Assembly (NCBI GenBank): GCA_015501605.1
Contig: JADNRZ010000010.1
Coordinates: forward strand, 124,001 to 188,000
DNA length: 64,000 nt
Direction of reading: 5' to 3'
Source: Panaeolus papilionaceus
Lineage: Eukaryota; Basidiomycota; Agaricomycetes; Agaricales
The position numbers and the translations under genes are program-made. The notes beneath the pieces were generated by a model. That model worked only from the letters and a program-made list of their open reading frames with translations. It was not told where the DNA came from and made no database searches. This document shows, one piece after another, positions 24,245 through 35,113 of the stretch. Each line of letters opens with the position of its first letter. Position 1 is the first letter of the stretch.

Positions 24245-24514
24245 ATGGTCACCGCACGCCTTGCTACCGCAGTTATCGCTCTATGCGCCCTCCTCCCAAT
24301 CGTCATCGCCAACCCAGCGCCAATTCCAGTGGCCGAGCCTGAAGCCTTCCCTGAGCCCCAACCCAACCCATGCCCCACATGCGGACAGTTCCTCGCCAAC
24401 CTGAAGATCAGCTGCTGTCGCGACGCAGGCTGTAATGGGTATCTCCACTGCAACCCCACTTGCTGGTGTGAAAACGGCAAGTTGAAAGGAGCATGCAATT
24501 GCCGCTATGGCTGA
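24245..24514 (+). CDS. Small secreted 10-cysteine protein with dipeptide-repeat pro-region
   Basis: A single-exon 89-aa protein. Residues 1-22 form a signal peptide ending VIA, a good signal-peptidase site. Residues 23-42 then consist of ten consecutive dipeptides each ending in Pro or Ala (NP, AP, IP, VA, EP, EA, FP, EP, QP, NP). Such blocks are typical substrates for stepwise removal by Ste13-type dipeptidyl aminopeptidases. The predicted mature part, residues 43-89, begins exactly at the first cysteine. It has ten cysteines in the pattern C-x2-C-x10-CC-x4-C-x5-C-x3-C-x-C-x8-C-x-C, enough for five disulfides. I do not recognise the fold. An antimicrobial, effector-like or structural extracellular role is inference only. 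The ATG is preceded by a favourable CACC context. Confidence 0.8.
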   Translation: MVTARLATAVIALCALLPIVIANPAPIPVAEPEAFPEPQPNPCPTCGQFLANLKISCCRDAGCNGYLHCNPTCWCENGKLKGACNCRYG

Positions 24515-24859
24515 GAATGCACGCGAACGTGATGGAGGAGACGAAACTTACGCATTTACATATATAACACATTAACAGTCGAGGAAAAATAAAAATTCTA
24601 TGTACCCATTTATTTCAGGTGTATATTAATTTGGAAGATGATCGATGATCTATGGTTTGATTCTGGGAGTACCAATACATTGAATATTTTAGACCGAGAG
24701 TTGCATTGTGGGTATGATAATATGAAAAAATCTGTCAGTAAAGCGCATTATGAGGCGTCATCCGGTATTTAAGGAAAGGTCGTCGATATCGTAGAGTGAG
24801 AGGGGGTATTATAAAATCTTCTTCATCAAGCTGCATCAAAAGTGGCGGCCTGGGGCAAA
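24515..24859. other. Convergent 3' intergenic spacer
   Basis: About 345 bp of AT-rich DNA between two convergent stops. It is expected to hold both polyadenylation regions. No gene seen. Confidence 0.5.
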
Positions 24860-26870
24860 TCACGGTTCCTGATCGGCGTCCGTCTTCTTCTCGTCGCTCG
24901 TCACAGCTTCCTGATGGGGTGGGGTCTGGGATGATGCCTTCGCCTCCTTTCTTCGAACCAGCCATTGAAATAGGGGTAAAGTAATGCACGAAATGGCGAT
25001 CCAAACAATCAGGATACCGAAGGAGAAGCCCACTGTGCAACAAAATAAAATAAAAGACGATGCTTAGACGTGGATGAGATGCGAAAACCACGGAATGTGA
25101 TCGCACCTCTGTTCTTTGTTCCAAAAATAACCGTCCGCATGGCTCGAGAAACATTGTAGAATGGGGCCGCATACCCGTAACGGAATATGATAGGTAAAAC
25201 TTCGATTGGGAAGGTGCTGACTGAGATATTTGCTGAGTAGAGGTAGAGAGGGAGTTGCAAAATAAGTCTGGGTCATGGACAAGGTGTTGGTAAAATGGAC
25301 ATACCAATAATCCAAGTGATCATAAAAAAGGGTATCCCTTTCTGCGTGAGGATGGTCATCAAGGACTCGAGTGCAAGGCCGCTATGTCGAATGGCTGGAT
25401 TAGATCATGAAAGGGTACCATGATACAAAGACGACTTACACGGACAGCATGCAAGCGTAGTTAACCATCCAGAAGATCACGAATCCCGCATGCCCAAATC
25501 TACAGAAACATGATTCAATCTCACGGAGTTAGACCGAACAGGTACTATGCCCTACCTTCTGGAAACATCAAGCTGGAAGGCGATACTCAGCACGGATATA
25601 AATAGCTGCAAATGACATACGAGTCAAATACGACATCGGGTATATCCTTTCAATACACTTACCGAAATGATCAAATATGCTGCGAATGATGACACCAAAC
25701 GCAACTTGATCAACGCAAAGGTCGATAGATTGTTTTCGTATCCTGCTGCTTGCCTAGCACTCATACCAACCATCTGCGAAGAAGGATAATTAGCTATGGA
25801 GGTGATGAACCAAAAACTGTTACGACTTACGACGACGAAGAACGCCAAAATGAGCTGGTAAAGCATGCCAACAAATGTAACTGCTGTGGCACTGTCCACG
25901 ACATCGGTTGAACATCGGAGATCATTATGGATATCAGAATGAAGGACGTACACAGGTGTGTCAAATGGAATAAGATTGCGCAGCTGATAGGAGAGGGGCA
26001 GCACGACAGTCTGAGGCGACCTAGACAGCAAGCTGGAGATATTGGTAGCATTGGCAATTCGTTGGGCCATCTGAATGGAAACCGCGTGCGACACGCCGTC
26101 CATCGTTCCTTCAACCTGAGGAAGTCAATATCGTGTGTAGTAGCCTAATTATAATATTGCACTCACAGACGGGCGGATTAAGCTTCGACTAAGCATAATG
26201 TTAGGCTTGAGGCTTGACTATACAAGCAAGAAAGCAGAAACTCACTAAGCATTTTCGTTCCTAGCCTCAACTGCGAACACAGTGATGGCCAATGCTCCGT
26301 CATAGTCTGGGTTAGGATTGGCGAGAGAAGCCTCTAGTCTATCGCTGGCGCCCTGGTTAACTGTGTCTCGTTTTAGCAATGCGAATGAGTGCGAAGAAAA
26401 CAAACTCACTAGCAAGCGCCACCCAAATTTTCTCGTCGACAACATAATTAGCCAGATTGCTGACACTGGATGCAAATTCTGTGGCCGGAACGACTGTCCA
26501 TGTAACCTTTGAGTAGCCAGACGGTGTGCTTAGGGCTTTGACTACAGTTTGTCCTAATACACCTCCGTCAAAGTCCTGCATTACAAAGTCGAACCAGCTA
26601 TGAGAAAGAAAGAGATGGAAGGGCCGTTCCATGAAGACATACCACAATTATTCCAGGTAGATTTCGAGCAGGAATCTTCCATAATGCTCCCCAGAATATT
26701 GAGAAAATGGATAAAATGACCAAGATGATGACGAAAGTAGCAGGAACAAAAATCTTCAGATAAATCGTGCGAGCAGCAGAACCCTCAGGAGTTGAGTCCA
26801 AGAATCCTGTTAAACTCCGCCGTTTTTGAAGACGAATACTTGACTCTGAAGATGCAGTAGACGTGCTCAT
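24860..26870 (-). CDS. DUF3533/SNG1-family membrane protein
   Basis: Starts at the ATG at 26870. A short Ser-rich tail (about 35 residues) is followed by the first membrane helix (FVPATFVIILVILSIFSIFW). A large extracytoplasmic loop then contains DFDGGVLGQTVVKAL and DYDGALAITVFAVEA. The C-terminal half has several helices, including TAVTFVGMLYQLILAFFVV, GHAGFVIFWMVNYACMLSVG and FSFGILIVWIAISCITLPLF, and ends in a charged tail at the TGA at 24860-24862. One N-terminal helix, an FDGG-containing loop and a five-helix C-terminal bundle are the layout of yeast Sng1, linked to nitrosoguanidine resistance and lipid-asymmetry or efflux functions. At least eight introns break the gene. A TATATAT element at 26963-26969 lies about 95 bp upstream. 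Confidence 0.85.
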
Positions 26871-26962
26871 AGTGAACCGTTAGCGAGAAGAGGAAGGTTG
26901 AGCGAGAAAGTAGGCAGGAAGCGCGTGTTGTACTGGTACAAATTTCAATGGCCTGCCACCTG

Positions 26963-26969
26963 ATATATA
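26963..26969 (-). promoter_or_regulatory. TATA box of the SNG1-family gene
   Basis: TATATAT on the minus strand, about 95 bp upstream of the ATG at 26870; a normal distance for a fungal core promoter. Confidence 0.45.
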
Positions 26970-26970
26970 G

Positions 26971-28084
26971 CTTTCAGGCATAACATTCAACATGCGGGGA
27001 TTCGATGACATGATGGGCGGATACTGGAAGGGCTCTATCCGTGAAAGAGTGATTAGCATTGAGAACTTGAATTGGATTTGTCAAAGGCTTGACAAACCTT
27101 AAAGAAGGCACGTGAGGGTATTTATAACCGCGATTTGAGATCATTCAACAGCTGAAGCAGATTCAATTCGGGCGCTCGCCCCTTCTACTGGGCTGATCGG
27201 TAAAGCCGCTCTTACACAGATTGCATTAGCCGGTGATCTTCTTTTGTGAGAAGACTTATAGCTCTTGCTTGGCCGCTTTTCAAAATTTCCCCAAGAGTTG
27301 AATTTCTGACTCATAAAGATTGAACGAAAAAGAAAGCAAGAAATTACTAGAGTGTATGTAGAGGAGCAAAGTTGAATAAAATACCCTTCGAGTCGGAAGG
27401 TCGCTCGGGGATATGCAGCATTGATGTGTAATAATGTCAGTATGTAGGTGATCATCCAATAATCCGTGTGGGAGCGGTCAATAAGCCAGGTACACCTGTT
27501 GAAATGACTCAAGTCTGAAGTTCAGCCTCGCTACTGGTTGATAGCGCATCAGTGACCAGTGATAATGACCAACCACAGTTCCTGCAAATTGGAAATCACC
27601 GTCTCCCGAAGAGCCGCGTCAGCTCAGATACGCTCTGGCATCCACAATGGTTAATTCTCGGTCAAGTAGGATAAAGTCTCTTGTTATTGCTTGAATTTGA
27701 TTAGGAATGCTAAAGTATTTAAAATGATACAATCGTCAGGGGGTGTGATAATGTATGTTCATACGTCATTAGAAAATGTACATCCGGAGGAACTGAGCAG
27801 GGGGCTGCAGAAGGTCAGAAGAATTAGTGCGTTCTATGCCGGAGCAAGAGAAAAGGCGTGAAATTGGGGAAAGCAGAAACCAGTGCCCAATGAGGTGTGA
27901 AGACGAGGAAAGTAGAGAAACAATCCATGGAGAGAAAAACCGTATGATGAATATAACAAAGAACAAAGACGCAAGGAAAAACAAAGAAAACAGATGGATT
28001 AATTTCCCGAAGAAGCTGAATCAAACGTAGGAATCAGTCAGCACGGATTAAGACAACGAACGAGTAAACGAGGGTACCTTGCGC
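26971..28084. other. Intergenic region between SNG1-family gene and the Ser-rich gene
   Basis: The frame at 27141-27512 (123 aa) has no recognisable motif and no support from splice sites. The rest is AT-rich. No RNA gene or repeat recognised. Confidence 0.35.
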
Positions 28085-31000
28085 TCAGGGAGATCTAGAG
28101 AGGTTGTTGACCCCATAAGGCGTCTCTGGTGAACCAGGCTCCTCCATGTGCATACCCATAGGTGTGTGGAGGCTGGAACCAGAACGAACGCGACGGAGAA
28201 GAGCCCTCGCAGAAGCCATGGCATTGGAAGACTGATTTGATGAACCAGGCACTTGGACAGCACCAACAACACTCTGATGAATCTGCTCAGAAGAATCAAC
28301 TGTACTCCAAGGACCCGCTGATGAATCCAGAGGTGAATTAATACCCATCGTTGTGGATGTGGGGCTGCGGGCCTGCTGAAGTCTTGGAGAAGTAGGCTCT
28401 GCCACGTCGCGAGGAGGAGGCGAGTTGTGGATACCAGGCAACGAGAGTTTAGGCCGTTGACGAGGGGACATTAAATTTGGGTTGGGTGGGGATGACGACA
28501 TCGCGGGAATGGGCGGACGTTCACGGTTGAGATCACTAAGCCTCTTTCTCAACACATTAGGTCCTTTGTCCTTATCTGCCATCCCTTGCGCCTTTATGCG
28601 ATAGCTAGGTGAACGACCCAGAGAGCTTGCAGGTGAGTTGGCAAATGTGACGCTAGGGCCTTCCTGTGGTGTTGCAGGTTGTGCAGGATTAGGCTTTCCC
28701 AGCAGTCCGGCACTGCTGGAGCGACGGGGCATGAGGTTACCGTGGATAAGTGAGACGATGCCTCGACCAGCACTTTGAAGGACATTGGCAGCGGCAGAAG
28801 TGGGGTTGGAAGGTGTTGATGCCTGGGAGGTGCGAGCTGCACTTGCCATGGAAGGGTATGAGGTGCTTGCATGGAGTGCACTAGAGGTAGTGGTTGTGGC
28901 TTGCTCGACCTTGACTCGCACGGGAGGGCCGTCAAACATTTGACTATATGCTGAAGACGACGCATACCCATATGGATTGTTGACAGATACTGAACTAGTA
29001 TTTGCTGTCCTTGATCCCGTGGAAGCTGAATAAGAGTCATACACACTCAGCCCACCCCGAGAGGACGACGCATAGATGGAAGATGTTGCTCCCGACATTT
29101 TCTCGTCTGTTTCGCGTTCAATCCTGGAAATCTGCTCAGGGCTCAAAATCGGCATGTCTGGCCTGGATGATGAAAGGCCAGAGACTTCATTTCTGGTGGG
29201 AGTATGAAAAGAGGCCGAGTGATACAGACCACTGGCCTGCTTGGAAGATGGAGAAAGTGGTGGATGTGAGCCATGAGGGCTCCCAATGGCGCCAGAAAGA
29301 CTGCGAGAGTGTTTGCGGACGTGGCGAGGCGTGGTTGTTGTACTGGACTTGGAGGGAGAGGCACCCGTAAAAGTGGGGGACCTTGGTGACTGGCTCAAAT
29401 ATTCATCTGGGACAGGAGGAACAGGTGGGATGTCGTCGTAGTCCTGCATATGATCTCTGGCCGGTGGTGAACCGTAAATAGGCGAATCCGGGGATTGGTT
29501 ACGGGTGATGTTGGAGGCATTGATACGGTCATGATACCTCGTAATGGACAGTGATTCAATTGAGGAAGAGGATTGTCGACGTTGAGCGTTATGTGATCCA
29601 TAGACGTCCGTTGGATCTCTCACAATATCAATGGGCTGAGAACCGTATGACGGGGTGTCACTAGCATAATGTGCCTGTTGCACTCGGATGTCCAAAGGCT
29701 TCTCTCTAGGAGAAGACTCCATATCGGAGTAGTATGGATAGCCATAATGATATGTGGAGGGAGCGGTGGAAATGGATTGCCCATATGCCTCCGAAGATGA
29801 ACGCGACATTCCCACTGCAGAAGGTTCCAAACGCCGTCTGTTTTCTGCAACGAGTCTCATTTCTTCGGCGTGGATTTTGGGTATCCAAGAATCTTGATGA
29901 AGATCCGTCGGCAGATAAGGAATGGAAGAGCCACCGAATGGATTGGAAAAAAGGGTAACGGATGACTGTGGCTTCCTCAGCATCACATTGGAGCGACTTT
30001 TGGCTTGGTTGGCTTGGTCGGCTAGTTGACCATCCGACTTGAGCGCTACTTGGCGGGGTATATCAGAGACCCATGCCATCCACTCCAACTCGGACTCCTC
30101 GTCGCTATCCTCGAAAGATTCAAGGCTGAAAACGTTGTCGTCGTGAACGCCTAACCGCGAATCTGCATCTGAGGCGTCAAACAAGCCGTCATCTAGGCGG
30201 TCCATACGTTTCGATAAAGAAGCTGAAGGATCGTCCATGTGACTTGGTGCAAAGGATTGGTCGTCGTCGTCGTCGTCCTCATCGTCCTCATCTTCATCGT
30301 ACTCATCTGCTTCATCAACGTCGCCATCTTCATACGCAAGAGAACCAGCGTCGTCTTGGCTTACAGAAATACTGATGGAGCCGTCGTCCACTGTAACCCT
30401 GTCTGCGTCGCCCTCAGATATATGCGATGCCTTGGTGCGAAGTTTGTGCTTTCTGGCCCGTTTTGGGGGACCAAGTTTCGACTTGCGCCTTGAGGAAGCC
30501 GGGGAGAACACGCCTCTGGATTGTGCGCTCATCCTACGAAGGTGGGCATATGCCTTGGAGGAAACTTTCGCGTCGGAATGTTTTCTCAAGTTACTGGCTT
30601 CATTGTCCTCAGACTCAGGGGCACACCCACGGGACGCCAAATCAAGTGGACGGAAAACATCTCGCATCCCATGAGTACGAGCTTTGCTCAAGATTCCTAG
30701 TCGCCATTCTGGATAGGGAACAGCGAGCGAGAGTGACGGAATGGTGTTAATTGAGTTGTCGTTTATGCTGGCGGCGGATGTTTCAACCGTTCGGAGACTA
30801 GCATTGGCGGAACGATCTATAGGACCTGGAGCAGGTGTTGATTTTTCTACAGGATCTTTCGAGATAACAGGGGAATTCATAGCGGCTGTAAATGCCTCCA
30901 GGTAGGGCGTGAAGGAACTCGAGATAGGAGGGGGGAAATGTCGGTGAAAGATGCGCAGGATACTGTGGAAAGCTGGGGAAAGGTTTTTTAAGCTGGACGT

Positions 31001-31585
31001 TGCCAGCTTTAGGAGGATAAAATGCTTACCATGTTCACTTCCCATATCCAGAACGATCCACTCGCCTTTCTCTTCCTCCTTCTTGCGACCAGGGGTTGAC
31101 GGTGCAACAGTTCGTGTGGAACTTGCTCCTTTGGATGACTGTGGCGGTGGCGGCGCAGGTCTGCTGGGTGTGGGGTGTGTATTGCCAGCTAAGACAGGCT
31201 GAACGGGCTGAGATGATTGCGTCTGCTGGGAACTCGCCGCTGCCGTTGCCTGCACGGGCTTCGTCGTCGTATCATTGCCTGTTTCGTCACGCTCCTTCTC
31301 CTTCGCCTTCATCGGTCCCGAGCTATGATAACCCCCATACCGGTATCCCTTTCTGTCCCCTCTCTCACCCCAAGTCTTACGTGGTCCGTCGAGGATCGAA
31401 TCATTATCCATACTGTCTTCTTCGTCTGTGCTGTGAGCGAATACAGGGGATGAGAGTGACATGGAATCGGAAGCGGGGGAGTTGAGCTCATGTTCACGTT
31501 GAGACTCCCCGTCGGTGTTCTGGTTTTGGTTCTGATTCTGGGCTTCGGACGTAACGACGGTTGACGGGTCGAGAGATGTTGTCAC
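28085..31585 (-). CDS. Large Ser/Pro-rich protein of unknown function with one in-frame intron
   Basis: The open frame is 1166 codons from the ATG at 31585 to a TGA at 28085. A 57-nt segment at 30973-31029 has a GTAAGC donor and a CCCCAG acceptor. Removing it keeps the frame and joins MGSEH to AFHSILRIFHRHFPPPIS, so the likely protein is 1147 aa. The N-terminus is Gln/Asn- and Ser-rich. A short ordered stretch (WIVLDMGSEH-AFHSILRIFHRHF) follows, then a basic patch (PPKRARKHKLR). Around 30240-30330 a run of Asp/Glu codons gives an acidic tract, then WMAWVSDIPRQVAL and a long Ser/Pro-rich, probably disordered region with many SP sites. I do not recognise the family. Abundant SP motifs suggest regulation by proline-directed kinases (inference). 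Confidence 0.8.
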   Translation of the reverse strand: MTTSLDPSTVVTSEAQNQNQNQNTDGESQREHELNSPASDSMSLSSPVFAHSTDEEDSMDNDSILDGPRKTWGERGDRKGYRYGGYHSSGPMKAKEKERDETGNDTTTKPVQATAAASSQQTQSSQPVQPVLAGNTHPTPSRPAPPPPQSSKGASSTRTVAPSTPGRKKEEEKGEWIVLDMGSEHGKHFILLKLATSSLKNLSPAFHSILRIFHRHFPPPISSSFTPYLEAFTAAMNSPVISKDPVEKSTPAPGPIDRSANASLRTVETSAASINDNSINTIPSLSLAVPYPEWRLGILSKARTHGMRDVFRPLDLASRGCAPESEDNEASNLRKHSDAKVSSKAYAHLRRMSAQSRGVFSPASSRRKSKLGPPKRARKHKLRTKASHISEGDADRVTVDDGSISISVSQDDAGSLAYEDGDVDEADEYDEDEDDEDDDDDDQSFAPSHMDDPSASLSKRMDRLDDGLFDASDADSRLGVHDDNVFSLESFEDSDEESELEWMAWVSDIPRQVALKSDGQLADQANQAKSRSNVMLRKPQSSVTLFSNPFGGSSIPYLPTDLHQDSWIPKIHAEEMRLVAENRRRLEPSAVGMSRSSSEAYGQSISTAPSTYHYGYPYYSDMESSPREKPLDIRVQQAHYASDTPSYGSQPIDIVRDPTDVYGSHNAQRRQSSSSIESLSITRYHDRINASNITRNQSPDSPIYGSPPARDHMQDYDDIPPVPPVPDEYLSQSPRSPTFTGASPSKSSTTTTPRHVRKHSRSLSGAIGSPHGSHPPLSPSSKQASGLYHSASFHTPTRNEVSGLSSSRPDMPILSPEQISRIERETDEKMSGATSSIYASSSRGGLSVYDSYSASTGSRTANTSSVSVNNPYGYASSSAYSQMFDGPPVRVKVEQATTTTSSALHASTSYPSMASAARTSQASTPSNPTSAAANVLQSAGRGIVSLIHGNLMPRRSSSAGLLGKPNPAQPATPQEGPSVTFANSPASSLGRSPSYRIKAQGMADKDKGPNVLRKRLSDLNRERPPIPAMSSSPPNPNLMSPRQRPKLSLPGIHNSPPPRDVAEPTSPRLQQARSPTSTTMGINSPLDSSAGPWSTVDSSEQIHQSVVGAVQVPGSSNQSSNAMASARALLRRVRSGSSLHTPMGMHMEEPGSPETPYGVNNLSRSP

Positions 31586-32774
31586 AATAATTACAAATAA
31601 ATGAAATTATATAAGCAACCCTAACTGGCAACAAGACGCGCGGAAGGCGCTTACCGTTATGACAGCACCATCCCAGTTCCCCAGGTAGGACAAGCGCTTA
31701 CAGGAGCACATGCCTAATTTAAATCAAACCTTCTTAAACTGAGAGTTATGCGCCGGATATTCTCGACTCAGCCTTGGAATAGACCATGCACGTCCACCAT
31801 TTTTTAAATTCCGACACACCACCTCGCAATTTATGCATATGTTTTCGCCTCCTTGATGAATCGGAGCACGCGCCAGAGGCTAATAGGTTTCCTATACACA
31901 TATTCCTGTATGTGACAAGTCAAGACTCACAATTCTCTGTACAAACGCCCCATCCAACGTATTAAGTGTTGTGTTCCTGGGATGACAGTCAGATCGAAGT
32001 CAAAGTTGTACATGTAAAACGAACACGCGTCGATGAAGGGACCAATTTTATGAGGGAAGGGGTCGAAGTCGCGCACTTTGTGCCAAGCTGTTTACTAAGT
32101 GGTACAGTCTGACCGCGTCGTCTCCCCACCCTGATTCCCTGGAGAATATATCTCGAGTTACGTGTAAGGTGAAACGCACTAAGTACCTATATCGTGCCTG
32201 GAACGCCCTTGCACCACGAACCAGATCGCAGACGCTTCTCATGTTAGACAGATTCCCCCTAGCAAAGGGATGAAACAGGAGGCGTGAGCACCCAGCACGA
32301 CTCTCACACCACCGTCGGAGAACGGCTCTCTGCGATTGTTGGCATCACGGAACCGCTTCGAAGGTGACTTCAGAGTCAGAGCTTTGTTCTTGATACTTAA
32401 CCCGTATTCTGAGCTCAACGCGAGCGGAAATATCCGACCGTCAAATTGGTGCCATTATACAATACATCTATAAAATAACTGTATGTAAAGTCCTAAATGT
32501 CCGGAGAGGTGGTATGCTATAAATAGCTACATGACTAGAGTACTAATTAAGTGCTATAAATAATTAAATTAAACAAAAACACAACGAGGGGTAGATGTGA
32601 TACAACTATCCAATACTAAACTAAACCATAACATCGTCTATGAGATTCGAAAAGCGTTGCAAAGGGGACAATTCAAAAACCATAGCACAGAGTAACAGAG
32701 GGAAACAGGATGCCCGGTCTCGCCGGGCATTCATCAAACGACAAAAAAAATAAGTCCAAGTCAAGGTTTCGCTC
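31586..32774. other. Intergenic region with a hairpin near its right end
   Basis: The 5' side of the Ser-rich gene includes a good donor (GTAAGC, minus strand, near 31655) that could begin a 5' UTR intron. Near 32710 lies a GC-rich hairpin listed separately. No protein gene recognised. Confidence 0.4.
32710..32730. repeat. GC-rich 8-bp perfect hairpin in a probable 3' UTR
   Basis: ATGCCCGG, a TCTCG loop, and CCGGGCAT form a perfect inverted repeat. It begins about 45 nt beyond the stop codon of the minus-strand gene ending at 32775, so it should lie in that mRNA's 3' UTR. The surrounding DNA is AT-rich, which makes the GC-rich stem stand out. Confidence 0.6.
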
Positions 32775-33441
32775 TCACATAACCATGTTGGTATCCGCAT
32801 CATGAAGCATTCGTCTTGCTGCTTCGCTGTTTTCGTCGATCATAGCAACCAATATCCTCAATTTCTATGTCGAGAATTGTCAGTACCATCTCAGATTCAT
32901 CGTTAATGAAACGCGCCCACCTGGTCGGCTAGTCTCTTCGGGACAATTCGAACATTGCAAGGGGAACAGACTTTCAACCTGATATTTTCGATATTTTGTA
33001 CTGATAGTTGGCTATCATGACACAGGTCAGATACACGTCATCTCCAATGCTGCAATGAAATCTACTCACCGAATGTCAGTAACATTCCGCTCTGCAAAAG
33101 CCACAACCATCGTATACGGGTCCATCAAGAACTCTACAAGCCGCACAAAAAGTTCAGCAACCTCACTATCGTCAAGAGCAATAATAACACTCACCGACGC
33201 CATATCCTTCAGGGAGGATCCCCGACTCACGAACATATTGTGGAACAGGGGTTTTAATCAATTCACCTTGGCTGTTCGGAATGAACATATAGCCAAACTC
33301 AATTGCGTTCCGCACATATATGAACGAGATGAACGTTTCGCGCGTAATCTGGGTGGGCGACTCCGCTTCAGCCGTCGTCAGAGGGAACTGGCGGGTTCGT
33401 TTGCGCGGTCTGTAAGGCATGTGCATCCCATTCGACATCAT
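32775..33441 (-). CDS. Hypothetical 152-aa protein, four exons
   Basis: Exons 33441-33195, 33133-33070, 32978-32921 and 32864-32775 join in frame through introns of 61, 91 and 56 nt, giving 152 residues. The N-terminus is basic (MPYRPRKRTRQ). It is followed by TFISFIYVRNAIEFGYMFIP, EFLMDPYTMVVAFAERNVTD and LKVCSPCNVRIVPKRLADQ, and the tail is helical and acidic (IDENSEAARRMLHDAD). There is no signal peptide or clear membrane helix. One CxxC pair (CSPC) is present, too little for a metal site alone. I do not recognise the family. A TATAAAA at 33600-33606 lies about 160 bp upstream, which supports this strand and start. Confidence 0.6.
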
Positions 33442-33599
33442 ATCTGTATTCGTGCGTGTTGGTGATAAAAAAAATCAGATTCGGTTCGTCGACAACGTCA
33501 ACGCTAATAACGAGAAGCAAGTGGAAAAGAAAGGGGAATGGGAATAAAGTCAAGAGAAGTGAAGTGAAGAATGAAAGTCGATACACAAAGTGTGACGTC

Positions 33600-33606
33600 T
33601 TTTATA
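33600..33606 (-). promoter_or_regulatory. TATA box of the 152-aa hypothetical gene
   Basis: TATAAAA on the minus strand about 160 bp upstream of the ATG at 33441. Confidence 0.45.
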
Positions 33607-35113
33607 CTTCCATTAACCCAATCAACCAAAAGTGAGCTGATGGGGCGGCATATCCTTCAGGGTAGGGTTGGCGCTGGAAGCCTCAACCACTCCAACTTTC
33701 CGCAGTAAAAACCGGCAACATCTCAACAAACCAGCATAGCCGAGTCACAAAAATGACAGGCTGCTGGGTGGTGCGCGATGCCCGCTTGCCGCAAATGTAC
33801 AGGGTTCAGCGGTATGGCATCCCAGACACCATTGGGGATGATTTCCACCAGGATTCAGAGCTTTACGCAGCTATAAACGGACTATCAGATAGAATAACCT
33901 ACCCGGAAGGTGCATTATCTGTCAATCTGATGCCGGACACTATACAGAGGGTGACGCGTGCGGGTGGCACGATTATCAGATTCATTTGATTGTTTCCAAC
34001 TATCCCAAAGTAACCTAAACTTGTATCTTCCGAGGGCTCGTAGTATAGCCAAACTTAATAAGCCAGTGATAGTTTAAAGATAAAACGCGCAACCGAAGCT
34101 AACGAAGGAGTCATTTCATAGGTTTTTATGCTACTTTCGGAACATTTCAAGCCGACGTCGGAAATATCTGAATAGATTTGAAGGACGGATTACGCTCGGA
34201 GATCTTGTCTGAAAAAGGGGCGGACCGTGGGGGTGGTAGATCACGGTATCACTTCTACCTATCCGCAGGCTTCAGCCGCACTGTGATTTTGAAGATCTGT
34301 CTAACTTTCCATCGAGTATTAAGTTACACAAGCAATTCTCGCAGACGCTCACGTCTCTTCTCGCAGTCTCCGAAAAACCCACTACACAGCGCTCTTCCGC
34401 TGCTGCAAAGCTAAACAATAGGACACGCGTTGAACGGCTGTCCTACCTCAATACCTATGCTCGCAGCGCTCATAGACATCTGGGTATATGAACGTGTTGG
34501 CAGTGTATTAGTAGGGGCATTAGGTCGGGCAACAGGGGCCGTGTCCATGTCAATGACGTAGATCTAGACTGATGCGATCAGCCTGACCGTCGTTTAGTGT
34601 GCTTCAATGAAACTGGCAACGATGTTACTTTCCTACTTTTCTTGTATTGTCGGACTTGTGGGGGTTCTAATTCATGAAACACAGAACGAGCGGTTCAATA
34701 TACTACATAAGTCGACCGCAGCACCGTACATTGTGCAAGCAAGTAATTAAACACAACAAGTGTCAATATAAAGTGTTCATAAACAGTAACGACAGGTAGG
34801 GGGAGTGGAGACGTGAAGACGACAGAAGACAGTATCAACAGGGTTCAAAGGGGGTGAAGTGTTTCAGTGCAATGTAAATATATACATTACGAATAACGGC
34901 GTTTTTTGAACGACGAAACCAAAATAAAACGACGCATCGGTGGTGAAAGCACAGAGCACAACTAAATGTCAATGAAGGGAGGTAGGTGATGAAGGGTATA
35001 AAAAAGGTCCGATGGGAAATTATCCATGAAAGCATGAAAGTATGTATATAACAAGGTTCGGGCGTCGTAAAGCAGAGTCTGCTAGAGTCGGGATACGTAC
35101 ATCATTTAATTAA
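33607..35113. other. Intergenic region with one weak small frame
   Basis: A 78-aa plus-strand frame at 33753-33989 starts with an ATG in good context (aaaATGac) and is divergent from the 152-aa gene. It has no recognisable motif, so it may be a small gene or chance. The rest, to the 3' end of the glucanase gene, shows nothing I can support. Confidence 0.3.

Noticed and set aside
8995..24514. A secondary-metabolite cluster linking the MFS transporter, aspartokinase-like gene and secreted peptide
   Set aside because: No synthase, tailoring enzyme or shared promoter element was seen, and the secreted peptide is more than 13 kb away.
27141..27512. 123-codon minus-strand frame with a hydrophobic stretch
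   Set aside because: No homology recognised, no supported start or introns; likely chance.
28085..31585. Reading 28085-31585 as a strictly single-exon gene
   Set aside because: The 57-nt stretch at 30973-31029 has good splice sites, and its removal keeps the frame and gives a more protein-like junction, so an intron is the better reading.
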